Origin: a bacterium
GTDB lineage: Bacteria; CSSED10-310; JAFGSJ01
Assembly: GCA_016934675.1 (NCBI GenBank)
Contig: JAFGSJ010000027.1
Span: forward strand, 1 to 64,000
Length of the DNA: 64,000 nucleotides
Direction of reading: 5' to 3'
Shown here: piece by piece, positions 39,939 to 48,099 of the stretch
Numbering within the stretch: position 1 is the stretch's first letter
Layout of the letters: each line of letters begins with the position of its first letter
Translations under genes and position numbers: made by a program
The notes under the pieces: generated by a model
Told to the model about the DNA's origin: nothing
The model's input: the letters and a program-made list of their open reading frames with translations, nothing else
Databases searched by the model: none

Positions 39939-39976
39939 AAGAGGAAAGTATGTGTTGCTACTTTCTCTTCTTTTCT
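39939..39976 (+). terminator. Intra-operon hairpin with pyrimidine run
   Basis: AAGAGGAAAGTA (39939-39950) pairs with TACTTTCTCTT (39959-39969) with one bulged G and an 8-base loop, followed by CTTTTCT. It may be a weak terminator or processing site between the barrel gene and the Wza-like gene. Confidence 0.35.
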
Positions 39977-39989
39977 GAACGAATAGGGA

Positions 39990-41018
39990 ATGAGGAATTT
40001 ACTTCTTTTCTGCCTGATTTTTCTATACTCTGCTTTATTTCTTTCTTGCGGTCACTCCCAATATCCCGCTGAGACGGATATTATGAATGACGCAGAGGAC
40101 AGTTCTCTATCCGATAGTTCAAACATCACTCAACCAAATTCTCCTCTAACTGATAACGAGGTTGCTGCATCCAAAGTGCTTCTCCCTGATAAGAGCAAGA
40201 TTTATAATGAGCAAAATAATTGTTATCAAATGGAGTATCTCCTTGGTCCTGAAGATAGCTTGACTATTGTAGTTACAGGTCAGAATGAATATCAAATAGT
40301 GAAAGATGTCGTTATTAGCATCGATGGGACTTTTATCTTTGATTTTTTTGGTGAAGTCAAAGCGGCGGGTTTAAGCACTCAACAATTAGAGAAAGTGATT
40401 CAATCATCACTCAGTAAGGATTTTCTTGTCGATCCGCGAGTTAGTGTTTCTATCAAGGATTATCAAAGTCACAAGATTTATATTTCAGGTCAGGTGAACC
40501 AGCCTGGCAAATACATTATTAAAAGGCAATGTGCCTTGTTATCTGAAATCATCTTAGAAGCAGGTGGGTTGCATGGTAATTTCCGAAAAGACGCTTTCAT
40601 TATCCGGGCTAATAATGAGAATGAAAATCCAAATATTGAAATGATTGATCTGTATCAACTTTTAATAGAAGGGGATAGAGTTTTGAATATTCCCGTTTAT
40701 GATAAGGATATTATTCAGGTTTTTGACAAAGGTGAAAATGTTTTTGGACCTCAAAACAGTATTTTTATTTTTGGTGAGATTGAAAAGCCTGGTATGTATC
40801 CTTTTTCGGATGATTTGACTGTTTTATCAGCGATTTTAATCAATGGCGGAGGATTTACAAAAGTTGCTAAAAAGAGTAAAGTCGTTGTAAAACGAGAAAT
40901 TAATGATAAAATAGAAAGTATAATGATTAACCTTGATGATGTCATGCAGGGCAAGAAAGACATAGATATTTCGCTGAAGCCTGGTGATATTATTCAGGTA
41001 CCGAGGACATTTTTCTGA
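39990..41018 (+). CDS. Wza-like polysaccharide export lipoprotein
   Basis: A 342-residue outer-membrane export protein. The signal ends with LFLSC, so C20 is the likely lipidated cysteine. The polysaccharide export domain starts near residue 80 (YLLGPEDSLTIVV, then VSIDGTFIFDFFGEVKAAGLS). Two SLBB-like segments follow (IYISGQVNQPGKYII and IFIFGEIEKPGMYPF). It would form the outer-membrane channel for a polysaccharide and work with the chain-length protein encoded 2 bases downstream. Confidence 0.93.
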   Translation: MRNLLLFCLIFLYSALFLSCGHSQYPAETDIMNDAEDSSLSDSSNITQPNSPLTDNEVAASKVLLPDKSKIYNEQNNCYQMEYLLGPEDSLTIVVTGQNEYQIVKDVVISIDGTFIFDFFGEVKAAGLSTQQLEKVIQSSLSKDFLVDPRVSVSIKDYQSHKIYISGQVNQPGKYIIKRQCALLSEIILEAGGLHGNFRKDAFIIRANNENENPNIEMIDLYQLLIEGDRVLNIPVYDKDIIQVFDKGENVFGPQNSIFIFGEIEKPGMYPFSDDLTVLSAILINGGGFTKVAKKSKVVVKREINDKIESIMINLDDVMQGKKDIDISLKPGDIIQVPRTFF

Positions 41019-41020
41019 TC

Positions 41021-42472
41021 ATGGTTGAAGAGCATGAGATAAATATAGTTGATTATTTAAATATTCTGCGTAAACGGTTGCTTTTAATAATCATTTCGAC
41101 GTTGGCCGTTATTACTCTCGTCTCTCTCTACATCTATTCACTTGAAGACGAGTATAGTGCGACCACAAAAGTATTATTTGAGCATTCAAATCCGGCGGCG
41201 AATATTGTTAATCAGCCTTATTACTTTTATACTCAGAAAATTGTACCTGAAATTGAGAAAGAAATGATACTAAACTCAAAGATAGTGGGTGCGGTTGTGG
41301 ATGAGTTGAAGCTGACGGCTGAGCCTCCTGGCAGTATGGAATGGTATGCAAAAGTGGCGAAGATTGCTTCATACATCCGGATCAATTTTCTTGATACGCA
41401 ACAAGCAAATGTGTTTTATGGTTCGAGAATGTTGGCCAATATTGTGACCATAACGCCGGACCCTCAATTATCAAAAGATATTTTGACTAGTCTGGTTGAG
41501 CATTATCAGAAGGATCAGATGAAGTACAAGATTGAGAAAGATAGAAACGTAAGATTATGGCTTGATGAACAACTCAAAGAGGCCAAGAGTAAGATAGAAG
41601 AATCTGAGCAGAGATTTCAGAAATTCAAGCAAGAGCGAGAAATCTTATCTATGAAGGAACTGCAACAGACTCAGGTAGAGAATCTGACTGTTTTCGAGAA
41701 GGATTATAATACTGCAATTCGTGAAAGAAAAAATATTCAGGTCAAACTTGAGTCTTTGAAGGAAGCTTTAAATATGGATAAGAGGACATCAAACATTGTC
41801 TTTGGCACAAATGAATTCCCAACTGTCCAGAAATATGTGGCTCAATTGAACGATCTGGAAGTCGAACGGAATAATGCTTTGAAAACATTCCTGGACAAAC
41901 ATCCTGTTGTTGTTGACATCAACGAAAATATCATGAAAACTGAAGAAAAAATTGAACAAGCAAAACTGGATATTATTAAAAGCTTACGGATCCAACTCGA
42001 AACGGCAATCGATTTTGAAGAGATGAAAAAAAAGGATATGGATATCTATAAGGCGAAGGCGATGGAAGTTTCTCAGGATACATTACAGTATCAGTTATTG
42101 GAACGGGAGGTTGAATCCAGTAAGCAGCTCTATGATCTTCTCGCAACTCAGTTAAAAGAAACGACGGTTCAAAATTCAGTCACTATTGTTGACTTACGTG
42201 TCATTGAGCCCCCCCTGCTTCCACGGAAACCTATTTCCAAAAAATATCCAACAAAGATAAGTGTTGCTGCCTTGATTGGTCTTGTTTTTGGCATTATTAT
42301 TTCCTTCTTGATGGAATATATCGATCTGTCTATCAAGTCACCTGATGAGGTGAAACATTATCTAAGTTTGCCTGTCGCTGGTATTATTCCTCACATTGAG
42401 ACAACATTTGACGAAGGACGTATCGAAGAGCTTACCAATTTAATGGTTAGGAATTATGAAGAGCAAGTTTAA
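41021..42472 (+). CDS. Wzz/GumC-type chain-length determinant protein
   Basis: A 483-residue inner-membrane protein. Two transmembrane helices bracket a long periplasmic coiled coil: residues about 20-40 (LLLIIISTLAVITLVSLYIYS) and about 412-430 (VAALIGLVFGIIISFLMEYI). The motif LPRKPISKKYPTK precedes the second helix, as in Wzz proteins. There is no fused kinase domain; the ATPase is the separate next gene, overlapping by 17 bases. This two-protein layout corresponds to CpsC/CpsD in Gram-positives and to split Wzc in several diderms. Confidence 0.93.
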   Translation: MVEEHEINIVDYLNILRKRLLLIIISTLAVITLVSLYIYSLEDEYSATTKVLFEHSNPAANIVNQPYYFYTQKIVPEIEKEMILNSKIVGAVVDELKLTAEPPGSMEWYAKVAKIASYIRINFLDTQQANVFYGSRMLANIVTITPDPQLSKDILTSLVEHYQKDQMKYKIEKDRNVRLWLDEQLKEAKSKIEESEQRFQKFKQEREILSMKELQQTQVENLTVFEKDYNTAIRERKNIQVKLESLKEALNMDKRTSNIVFGTNEFPTVQKYVAQLNDLEVERNNALKTFLDKHPVVVDINENIMKTEEKIEQAKLDIIKSLRIQLETAIDFEEMKKKDMDIYKAKAMEVSQDTLQYQLLEREVESSKQLYDLLATQLKETTVQNSVTIVDLRVIEPPLLPRKPISKKYPTKISVAALIGLVFGIIISFLMEYIDLSIKSPDEVKHYLSLPVAGIIPHIETTFDEGRIEELTNLMVRNYEEQV

Positions 42473-43538
42473 TCCAACAGAGAAAAAATTCACGGTTTTG
42501 ATTAAGGACACGGGTTCATCAGAAAATTCGCAGGTATTAGAGAAAAAACTGATGTGCTGGTTCCCGAATTTGAGCCGTGACACGATATCGCAGCGCATTT
42601 CTCGCTTACCATTTGCGATCAATAATCTTCCTTTTAAGGTAGCGAACAAGATAACTGAGGACTTGTTGTATTTAGGTTGCCAGGTTGAGATGAGTGCCAT
42701 GGGCCTGCTCTCCAGTGAGCGAGAAGCAAACAGTTTATCATCTATCGATGAAGAGATCAAGGTACCTCCCATTAGACCGGATGCCCGACTCAAAGATTTT
42801 TTTTCATCATCGTACCTGACAACTTTTGTTCATCCAAAATCGCACGCTGCTGAAGCATTCAGAACTCTTCGGACCAACCTTCAATTCATTCGGAATACAA
42901 AGAAAATCAAAGTGATTTTGATAACAAGTTCAACCGAGGATGAGGGAAAATCAACTATTGCGTCCAACCTGGCTATTTCCATGGCCCAAACAGATACATC
43001 TGTCTTATTGATTGATGCCGATCTCCGGCAACCAAGTCTCAATCGTGCATATGGTTATGATAATAGTGTCGGCCTTTCAAGTTACCTAATGAAAAAGAAA
43101 GACATAAGCGACTGTATTTTCCCAACCTTTATTAAAAATCTCTCGATTCTCTTCAGTGGACCTACACCTCCTAATCCGGCTGAATTGTTGGCCCTTGATC
43201 TCATGGCTGACCTTATTGAACAACTCAAGACACAATATGAACTCATCGTTATTGACACTCCACCAGTCACCAATGTTACAGATCCCATCATCCTCACTTC
43301 GGTAGTCGAGGGCGTATATCTTGTGATTAAAGCTGGCAAAACGAGTCGTAAAATTGCTCAGTATGCGGTGGAATCATTATCTGCAGTTAATGCTTCTATT
43401 TTGGGAATTATCCTTAATAATTTTGATTTTTCGAGTCATTATTATTATCAATATTATTATAGTCACTATTATAGGGAAGATATCGAGAAACCACATAAGA
43501 ACATTTTCTCCAGATCCAATCACAAAAAGACTAGATGA
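42456..43538 (+). CDS. BY-kinase-like ATPase with L7/L12-like N-terminal domain and tyrosine-rich tail
   Basis: A 360-residue CpsD/Wzc-type tyrosine autokinase. The P-loop is TSSTEDEGKST, followed by Walker A' VLLIDADLRQPS and Walker B LIVIDTPP. The tail HYYYQYYYSHYYRED is the autophosphorylated cluster. The first 80 residues are not usual: FTVLIKDTGSSENSQVLEKK through LLYLGCQVEMS matches the pattern of the L7/L12 C-terminal domain (strand, helices, then a final strand after a glycine). Its role might be protein binding. The predicted partner is the Wzz-like protein upstream. Stop to galE is 78 bases and contains inverted repeats. Confidence 0.9.
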   Translation: MKSKFNPTEKKFTVLIKDTGSSENSQVLEKKLMCWFPNLSRDTISQRISRLPFAINNLPFKVANKITEDLLYLGCQVEMSAMGLLSSEREANSLSSIDEEIKVPPIRPDARLKDFFSSSYLTTFVHPKSHAAEAFRTLRTNLQFIRNTKKIKVILITSSTEDEGKSTIASNLAISMAQTDTSVLLIDADLRQPSLNRAYGYDNSVGLSSYLMKKKDISDCIFPTFIKNLSILFSGPTPPNPAELLALDLMADLIEQLKTQYELIVIDTPPVTNVTDPIILTSVVEGVYLVIKAGKTSRKIAQYAVESLSAVNASILGIILNNFDFSSHYYYQYYYSHYYREDIEKPHKNIFSRSNHKKTR

Positions 43539-43560
43539 CAACTGTAGGATCACAGTGATA

Positions 43561-43606
43561 GTTATCTGATCCTATCCCAAGCATGTCCTAGCAATTATCA
43601 GATAAC
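43561..43606. repeat. 10-bp inverted repeat between BY-kinase and galE
   Basis: GTTATCTGAT (43561-43570) and ATCAGATAAC (43597-43606) are perfect reverse complements across a 26-base loop. A smaller repeat (ACTGT and ACAGT around 43541-43556) lies just before. The second arm is 10 bases upstream of the galE ATG, so it could bind a regulator or shape the mRNA. Confidence 0.6.
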
Positions 43607-43616
43607 GGATGCAGGT

Positions 43617-44612
43617 ATGGGAAAAAGAGTATTGGTTTGTGGAGGCGCAGGATATATAGGTTCTCATGTCACTCGATTACTAATCGAGCGAGGATACTAT
43701 CCCGTGGTCATTGACAATCTTACGACGGGTCATCGAGCTGCTGTGCCAATAAGCTGCCCATATTATCAGCTCGATCTTCGTTGTCAAGAGTTATTGTCGA
43801 CACTACTCAAGCAGGAAAAAATATCCACGGTTTTTCATTTTGCAGCCTACAGTCTTGTTTCGGAATCGGTCCGGAATCCTTATAAATATTATGCTAATAA
43901 TGTTCAAGGCACACTATCATTACTTGAAGCAATGCGACAAAGCGGGATACAATCATTGATTTTTTCCTCTTCGGCTGCGGTTTATGGTAATCCGGGCATG
44001 CTGCCCATTCCTGAAGATCATCCGACACATCCGATCAATCCCTATGGCGAAAGCAAGTTGTTAGTAGAGAGGATATTGCGTGATTATCATACGGCGTATG
44101 GTTTTCGATCGGTTGCCCTGCGATATTTCAATGCGTGTGGAGCCTGGTCTGATGGCGAGATTGGTGAGGACCATCGTCCAGAGACGCATCTTATCCCTCT
44201 CATTCTGAAAAGAGGGGTGTTAGCGGGTGAGACCCTCCCGATTTTCGGTCATGATTATCCCACACATGATGGGACCCCAGTCCGTGATTATATTCATATC
44301 AGTGATCTGGCAGAAGCACATATCCTGGCATTGCACTATCTAGAACATCACCATGTGGCAACTCATTTTAATCTGGGGAATGAGAGAGGTTATTCAGTCC
44401 TTCAGGTCGTTCAGGCAAGTCAACATGTGACTGGACATCAGATCAAATATGAGTTTGTCGATCGCCGACAGGGTGACCCGGCTGAACTCATAGCGCAATC
44501 CGCAACTGCTCTATTGCATCTAGGTTGGAAACCAGAAAAGAGCACCTTAGAGGAGATGATCGCCAGTGCCTGGGAATGGCATCGTAAACATCCAGAAGGA
44601 TTCCGAGCCTGA
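43617..44612 (+). CDS. galE: UDP-glucose 4-epimerase
   Basis: A 331-residue short-chain dehydrogenase fold enzyme that interconverts UDP-glucose and UDP-galactose with bound NAD. Seen: NAD motif GGAGYIG at 9-15, catalytic Ser in FSSSAAVYGNP (about 117-124), and Y143xxxK147 in NPYGESK. The C-terminal VDRRQGDPAELIA is typical of GalE. In this locus it probably supplies a galactose-type precursor to the polysaccharide. Confidence 0.94.
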   Translation: MGKRVLVCGGAGYIGSHVTRLLIERGYYPVVIDNLTTGHRAAVPISCPYYQLDLRCQELLSTLLKQEKISTVFHFAAYSLVSESVRNPYKYYANNVQGTLSLLEAMRQSGIQSLIFSSSAAVYGNPGMLPIPEDHPTHPINPYGESKLLVERILRDYHTAYGFRSVALRYFNACGAWSDGEIGEDHRPETHLIPLILKRGVLAGETLPIFGHDYPTHDGTPVRDYIHISDLAEAHILALHYLEHHHVATHFNLGNERGYSVLQVVQASQHVTGHQIKYEFVDRRQGDPAELIAQSATALLHLGWKPEKSTLEEMIASAWEWHRKHPEGFRA

Positions 44613-47244
44613 TGTTTCAACACTGAGTCTGAGTGAAATAGTCCTTTATTGCACCATTTTTTTCCCGACAATATACTTTGGTGGCATACGATTGACAACT
44701 GTGCTTTTTCTCCAGAGTATACTCCTGTCCGCCTACTTTATTGACAGGTTTAGGTTCAGGGGCCGAACACAAACTGTAAGAATTGATGCTCCTTATTTTT
44801 TTCTCATTCTCTTTATCTTCAGTTTCTGGATCTGTATACGGGGACTTCAGCCTGATTATTTTTATCGTGGTCTGACCGCGAGTCAGATTTATATGACTGC
44901 ACTTTTCGTTTTTCTCATGGCCTTATCTCTCCCAGACAGTCAGGTCCGCCGCCTGCGCATGCTTATCGTTTTATTGGCGGGCTCTTTTTTTCTGGCTCTG
45001 ACACATTTTTTTATCTCTTATCTTAACATCGACCCCCGTTCTCCTTCAATTTATTATTTCTTTCACGGTTATCATTATCACGGCTATGCTACTCTGATGA
45101 TTGCTCTTGGACTCGGACTACAGATGGTTGTCAGAGGACCGGCTGTTTCATTCATCTTGCTGATCCAGAATATCGTTCTGACTCTGAGTATACTCTATTA
45201 TCGAAAGGCCGGAGGCATTATTGCCTTTCTAGCCATTCTTGTTATTTTTATCTATTTTTTTTCATTTAAAGTAAAAATTGTTAAAAAACTAACTCCTCTT
45301 GTCATTATTCTTTTGATTCTCCTGAATATTCTCGTTTTTGCTGGCATGGGATCGATTACGCAAGAGTTAAGCCAGAGTCTCTCTTTCACCCAGGGCGCAT
45401 TGAACAAGCGAAATACCTATATTTTCCAGGGGACTTTTGAAATGATTCGTGATCATTTGTTGTTCGGAGTGGGCACGGGCAAGTTCAGCTATGCCTTCCC
45501 TTCATACCGCAATCCTCAGATTGATGCAACACCGCGTTTTACTCACTCCGAACCCTTACAACTATTGGCGGAAACGGGGCTTATTGGCTTACTCCTCGCT
45601 ATAACATTACTTTATTCCTTTATCCGGTCTCTCCACACACCGCATTATCATCATCAGCATACGCAGAAGAGGCACATTCGTAGACATATGTCCATCAAGA
45701 CTCGGGTCGATCACGCTTTAACAATGGGGACCCGGGCAGGATTGATTGGTTTTGGGATCATCTGTCTTACGGATTTTGAATTGCATATTCCTGCCAATGC
45801 TTTTCTGTTTGCTTATCTTGCCGGTGAATTATTACTTCTGGAAAGCAAAAAAACAGTGGACACGCCGACAAAGACCAGTTCATATTTACGATCATACTCA
45901 CGCTTTGTGGCAAAGCCATTTATCCTTTTTTCCCTTATTTTTATTATTTTTATTCATAATGGTTTTTTAGTTTCTTCCTCTTATTTCGTACGTCAGGGCA
46001 AAGAATTAAAAATACAGAATGAAGAGAAGGCAGTTGCATCCTTAGCAGAAGCAATTCGAGCCTATCCGCTGGACCCCGAACCGTATACGGAACGTGCTCA
46101 GATATTCTTGGGCTGGGGGACAGATTGGGTCGTTAAGGCAGCACATGATCTTGATATAGCATTGGTTCTCGCGCCAGGTGAAGGTATGCAGGTCTATTTG
46201 CGGGGGCTCTGTGCCGAAAATATGAGAGGATTTAGCGAAGCGCACTTGTATTACAAACGAGCACTCGAACTTGATCCGAACAACGTTTTGTATCTCTTTC
46301 GTCAGGGGCGGCTTTTCTATCAGCAGGATAAGAAGGAACAAGCCTATAAAAATTTTATAAAAATCGTTGATAGTAACGGACAACTTTTTCCAGCAATACT
46401 TGATTTTTTGGTACAAAGCGGTGAAAAAGCGGCTTCGCTTGAATTTCTGGTTCCACGAGATGAGCCAAAGCAACAGTTGCTTTTCGGGAAAACACTACTT
46501 GCTTCTGGTGAGCAGTTGGAAGCCATGCGTTTTTTTGATCAACTCATCGAGAGAAAAGTGGTGGACGGGGTTGTTCTTTATGACATGTTTCAGACCTGGT
46601 CTCGTTTGGTTCGAAATGACGAATATGGTTTCCGGATACTTACTGCACTCATCAATCATCCTGATTTCAATCCATCAGATCCAAAACACCTTCATGCTTT
46701 GGAACAATACGTTGCCTACCAGCTTCGGCACGGTCAGGGGGCCCATTTGGAATCAATGCTTGAAACTCTCATCGAGCAGAATCCGAACATACCGAGTTTA
46801 TGGATATTTCTCAGCCAGATCAGGTTATCAATATCTGGTGAAGAGGCCCAGTTGAAGACATTAGAACAAGCATTGAGCAGGTATGAATATGCGGCTGAGT
46901 TATATGAGCAGTTGGGTCTGATTGCCTATAAGAACCACGATTATCTTGAAGCGATTGATAATTTCAGAACAGCGTGTCAGAAATCCCCTCGCAATAAGCG
47001 CTATTATTTGCAACTGGTCAATATCTACATGAAGCGGGGCATGCATCTTCAAGCCCGGATTGCACTCGAAGAGATTTTGGCGAAATATCCTGATGATATC
47101 AGTCTGCTTTCCCGATTACGTTTGATCTATGAGCAAACCAGCCTATCCCGAGACGAATTGGAGGTCATTGAGCATATTCTTCGGATCAAACCCAATGATC
47201 CAGTCAGTCTTAAGAGAAAGGAACTACTTGAGTCTAATCAGTAG
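44566..47244 (+). CDS. O-antigen ligase/polymerase (Wzy_C) with C-terminal TPR repeats
   Basis: An 892-residue membrane protein. Residues 20-480 carry about ten or more hydrophobic segments. The Wzy_C region has NTYIFQGTFEMIRDHLLFGVG and THSEPLQLLAETGLIG, the hallmark loop of O-antigen ligase or polymerase enzymes. After residue about 480 come TPR-type repeats (ALAPGEGMQVYLRGLCAENM, EAHLYYKRALELDPNNVLY, EAIDNFRTACQKSP). The GTG start overlaps galE by 47 bases and is preceded by GAGGAG; the start is the least certain part. The protein may polymerise or ligate the chain made here. Confidence 0.85.
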   Translation: MPGNGIVNIQKDSEPDVSTLSLSEIVLYCTIFFPTIYFGGIRLTTVLFLQSILLSAYFIDRFRFRGRTQTVRIDAPYFFLILFIFSFWICIRGLQPDYFYRGLTASQIYMTALFVFLMALSLPDSQVRRLRMLIVLLAGSFFLALTHFFISYLNIDPRSPSIYYFFHGYHYHGYATLMIALGLGLQMVVRGPAVSFILLIQNIVLTLSILYYRKAGGIIAFLAILVIFIYFFSFKVKIVKKLTPLVIILLILLNILVFAGMGSITQELSQSLSFTQGALNKRNTYIFQGTFEMIRDHLLFGVGTGKFSYAFPSYRNPQIDATPRFTHSEPLQLLAETGLIGLLLAITLLYSFIRSLHTPHYHHQHTQKRHIRRHMSIKTRVDHALTMGTRAGLIGFGIICLTDFELHIPANAFLFAYLAGELLLLESKKTVDTPTKTSSYLRSYSRFVAKPFILFSLIFIIFIHNGFLVSSSYFVRQGKELKIQNEEKAVASLAEAIRAYPLDPEPYTERAQIFLGWGTDWVVKAAHDLDIALVLAPGEGMQVYLRGLCAENMRGFSEAHLYYKRALELDPNNVLYLFRQGRLFYQQDKKEQAYKNFIKIVDSNGQLFPAILDFLVQSGEKAASLEFLVPRDEPKQQLLFGKTLLASGEQLEAMRFFDQLIERKVVDGVVLYDMFQTWSRLVRNDEYGFRILTALINHPDFNPSDPKHLHALEQYVAYQLRHGQGAHLESMLETLIEQNPNIPSLWIFLSQIRLSISGEEAQLKTLEQALSRYEYAAELYEQLGLIAYKNHDYLEAIDNFRTACQKSPRNKRYYLQLVNIYMKRGMHLQARIALEEILAKYPDDISLLSRLRLIYEQTSLSRDELEVIEHILRIKPNDPVSLKRKELLESNQ

Positions 47245-47367
47245 AGACTTGCTGAGGATATTCGTCAGAGGAGGGGAGTCATGTTTTTTTCCCATCGGTG
47301 CTTGCACTGGGGAGCGAAAAAATCTATATAGACTCTATTCAGAGTTCATGCATGGATTGAGGTTTAT

Positions 47368-47979
47368 ATGACAACATCATCTTCAGATCGGATTTTATCA
47401 CGAAACTTTCTTCTTTCATTGACTTGTTCTCTTGGGCTGCATCTCATCGTTCTTATTATTATTTTGGTTCCCACGAATTATGAGTTATCAGCCCAGGCTA
47501 ATTACCCGGCCCAGGAAACAGACAATGAGTTCTCACCATCTCTCTTGATCAGTTATTCTACCGAAAAAATGGAACAGGCAATTGTTGAGGTCGCAGATTT
47601 CAATACCATGGTCCCTCGAGAAAGTAGTCATTGGCGTCTTGATTCTTTTAAACAGTCATTTCAACAATCCAGTGAACAGAAAAAACTGGACATCTCAACT
47701 CTCTCACTTCTTAAAAACGAGCGTGATCAGAATACCTATTCAGTCAAGGTTGTCCTGAGGAGCACGATTGAGTCCGTGCTATCTGATTGCCTATGTCTCT
47801 GTTATCTCACCGGTGTCGCTACTGCAAAGAGTAATTTCCGCACGGATTATCTTTATATTATCTTTACTCATGAATCGGGCGAGATCATCAATCTTAAAGC
47901 GTTAACCTCGGACTGTCGCTCCTATGCCCATCAAAAAATCAGTGTCAATCACTTCATGCAGAAGATAACACTTGCTTAG
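47368..47979 (+). CDS. TonB-like single-span protein of unknown function
   Basis: A 203-residue protein with one N-terminal transmembrane helix (LLSLTCSLGLHLIVLIIILVP, residues about 15-35), the pattern seen at the start of TonB-like energy transducers, here without the proline-rich stretch. The C-terminal 75 residues are predicted to mix strands and helices (YSVKVVLRSTIESVLSDCLCLCYLTG, then YLYIIFTHESGEIINLKAL), also reminiscent of a TonB C-domain. I do not recognise a named family. It lies between the Wzy-type gene and the amidase. GAGG precedes the ATG. Confidence 0.65.
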   Translation: MTTSSSDRILSRNFLLSLTCSLGLHLIVLIIILVPTNYELSAQANYPAQETDNEFSPSLLISYSTEKMEQAIVEVADFNTMVPRESSHWRLDSFKQSFQQSSEQKKLDISTLSLLKNERDQNTYSVKVVLRSTIESVLSDCLCLCYLTGVATAKSNFRTDYLYIIFTHESGEIINLKALTSDCRSYAHQKISVNHFMQKITLA

Positions 47980-48063
47980 CTCTTGCAGCCCCGGTCCAAA
48001 TTGAAGATATACTGTCTCGATTTCAAAAGGTATATGACGTGTGTGATAATTTTTCGTTTTTTT

Positions 48064-48093
48064 TTGAATTTTTCAGCCTGATTTCAGTATAGT
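48064..48093 (+). promoter_or_regulatory. Candidate promoter placing the start site at the amidase ATG
   Basis: -35 TTGAAT (48064-48069), 18-base spacer, -10 TATAGT (48088-48093). Transcription would start near 48100, which is the first base of the amidase ATG, and there is no Shine-Dalgarno sequence between. This suggests a leaderless mRNA, if the promoter is real. Confidence 0.5.
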
Positions 48094-48099
48094 ATTGCT

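Noticed and set aside
43435-43480. The TTATTATAGTCA-like AT-rich repeat near the BY-kinase end
   Set aside because: It simply encodes the tyrosine-rich tail with TAT codons, not a DNA repeat.
47129-47371. An 80-codon open frame between the Wzy-type gene and the TonB-like gene
   Set aside because: Most of it lies in another frame of the Wzy-TPR gene, and the rest is unlike any protein.
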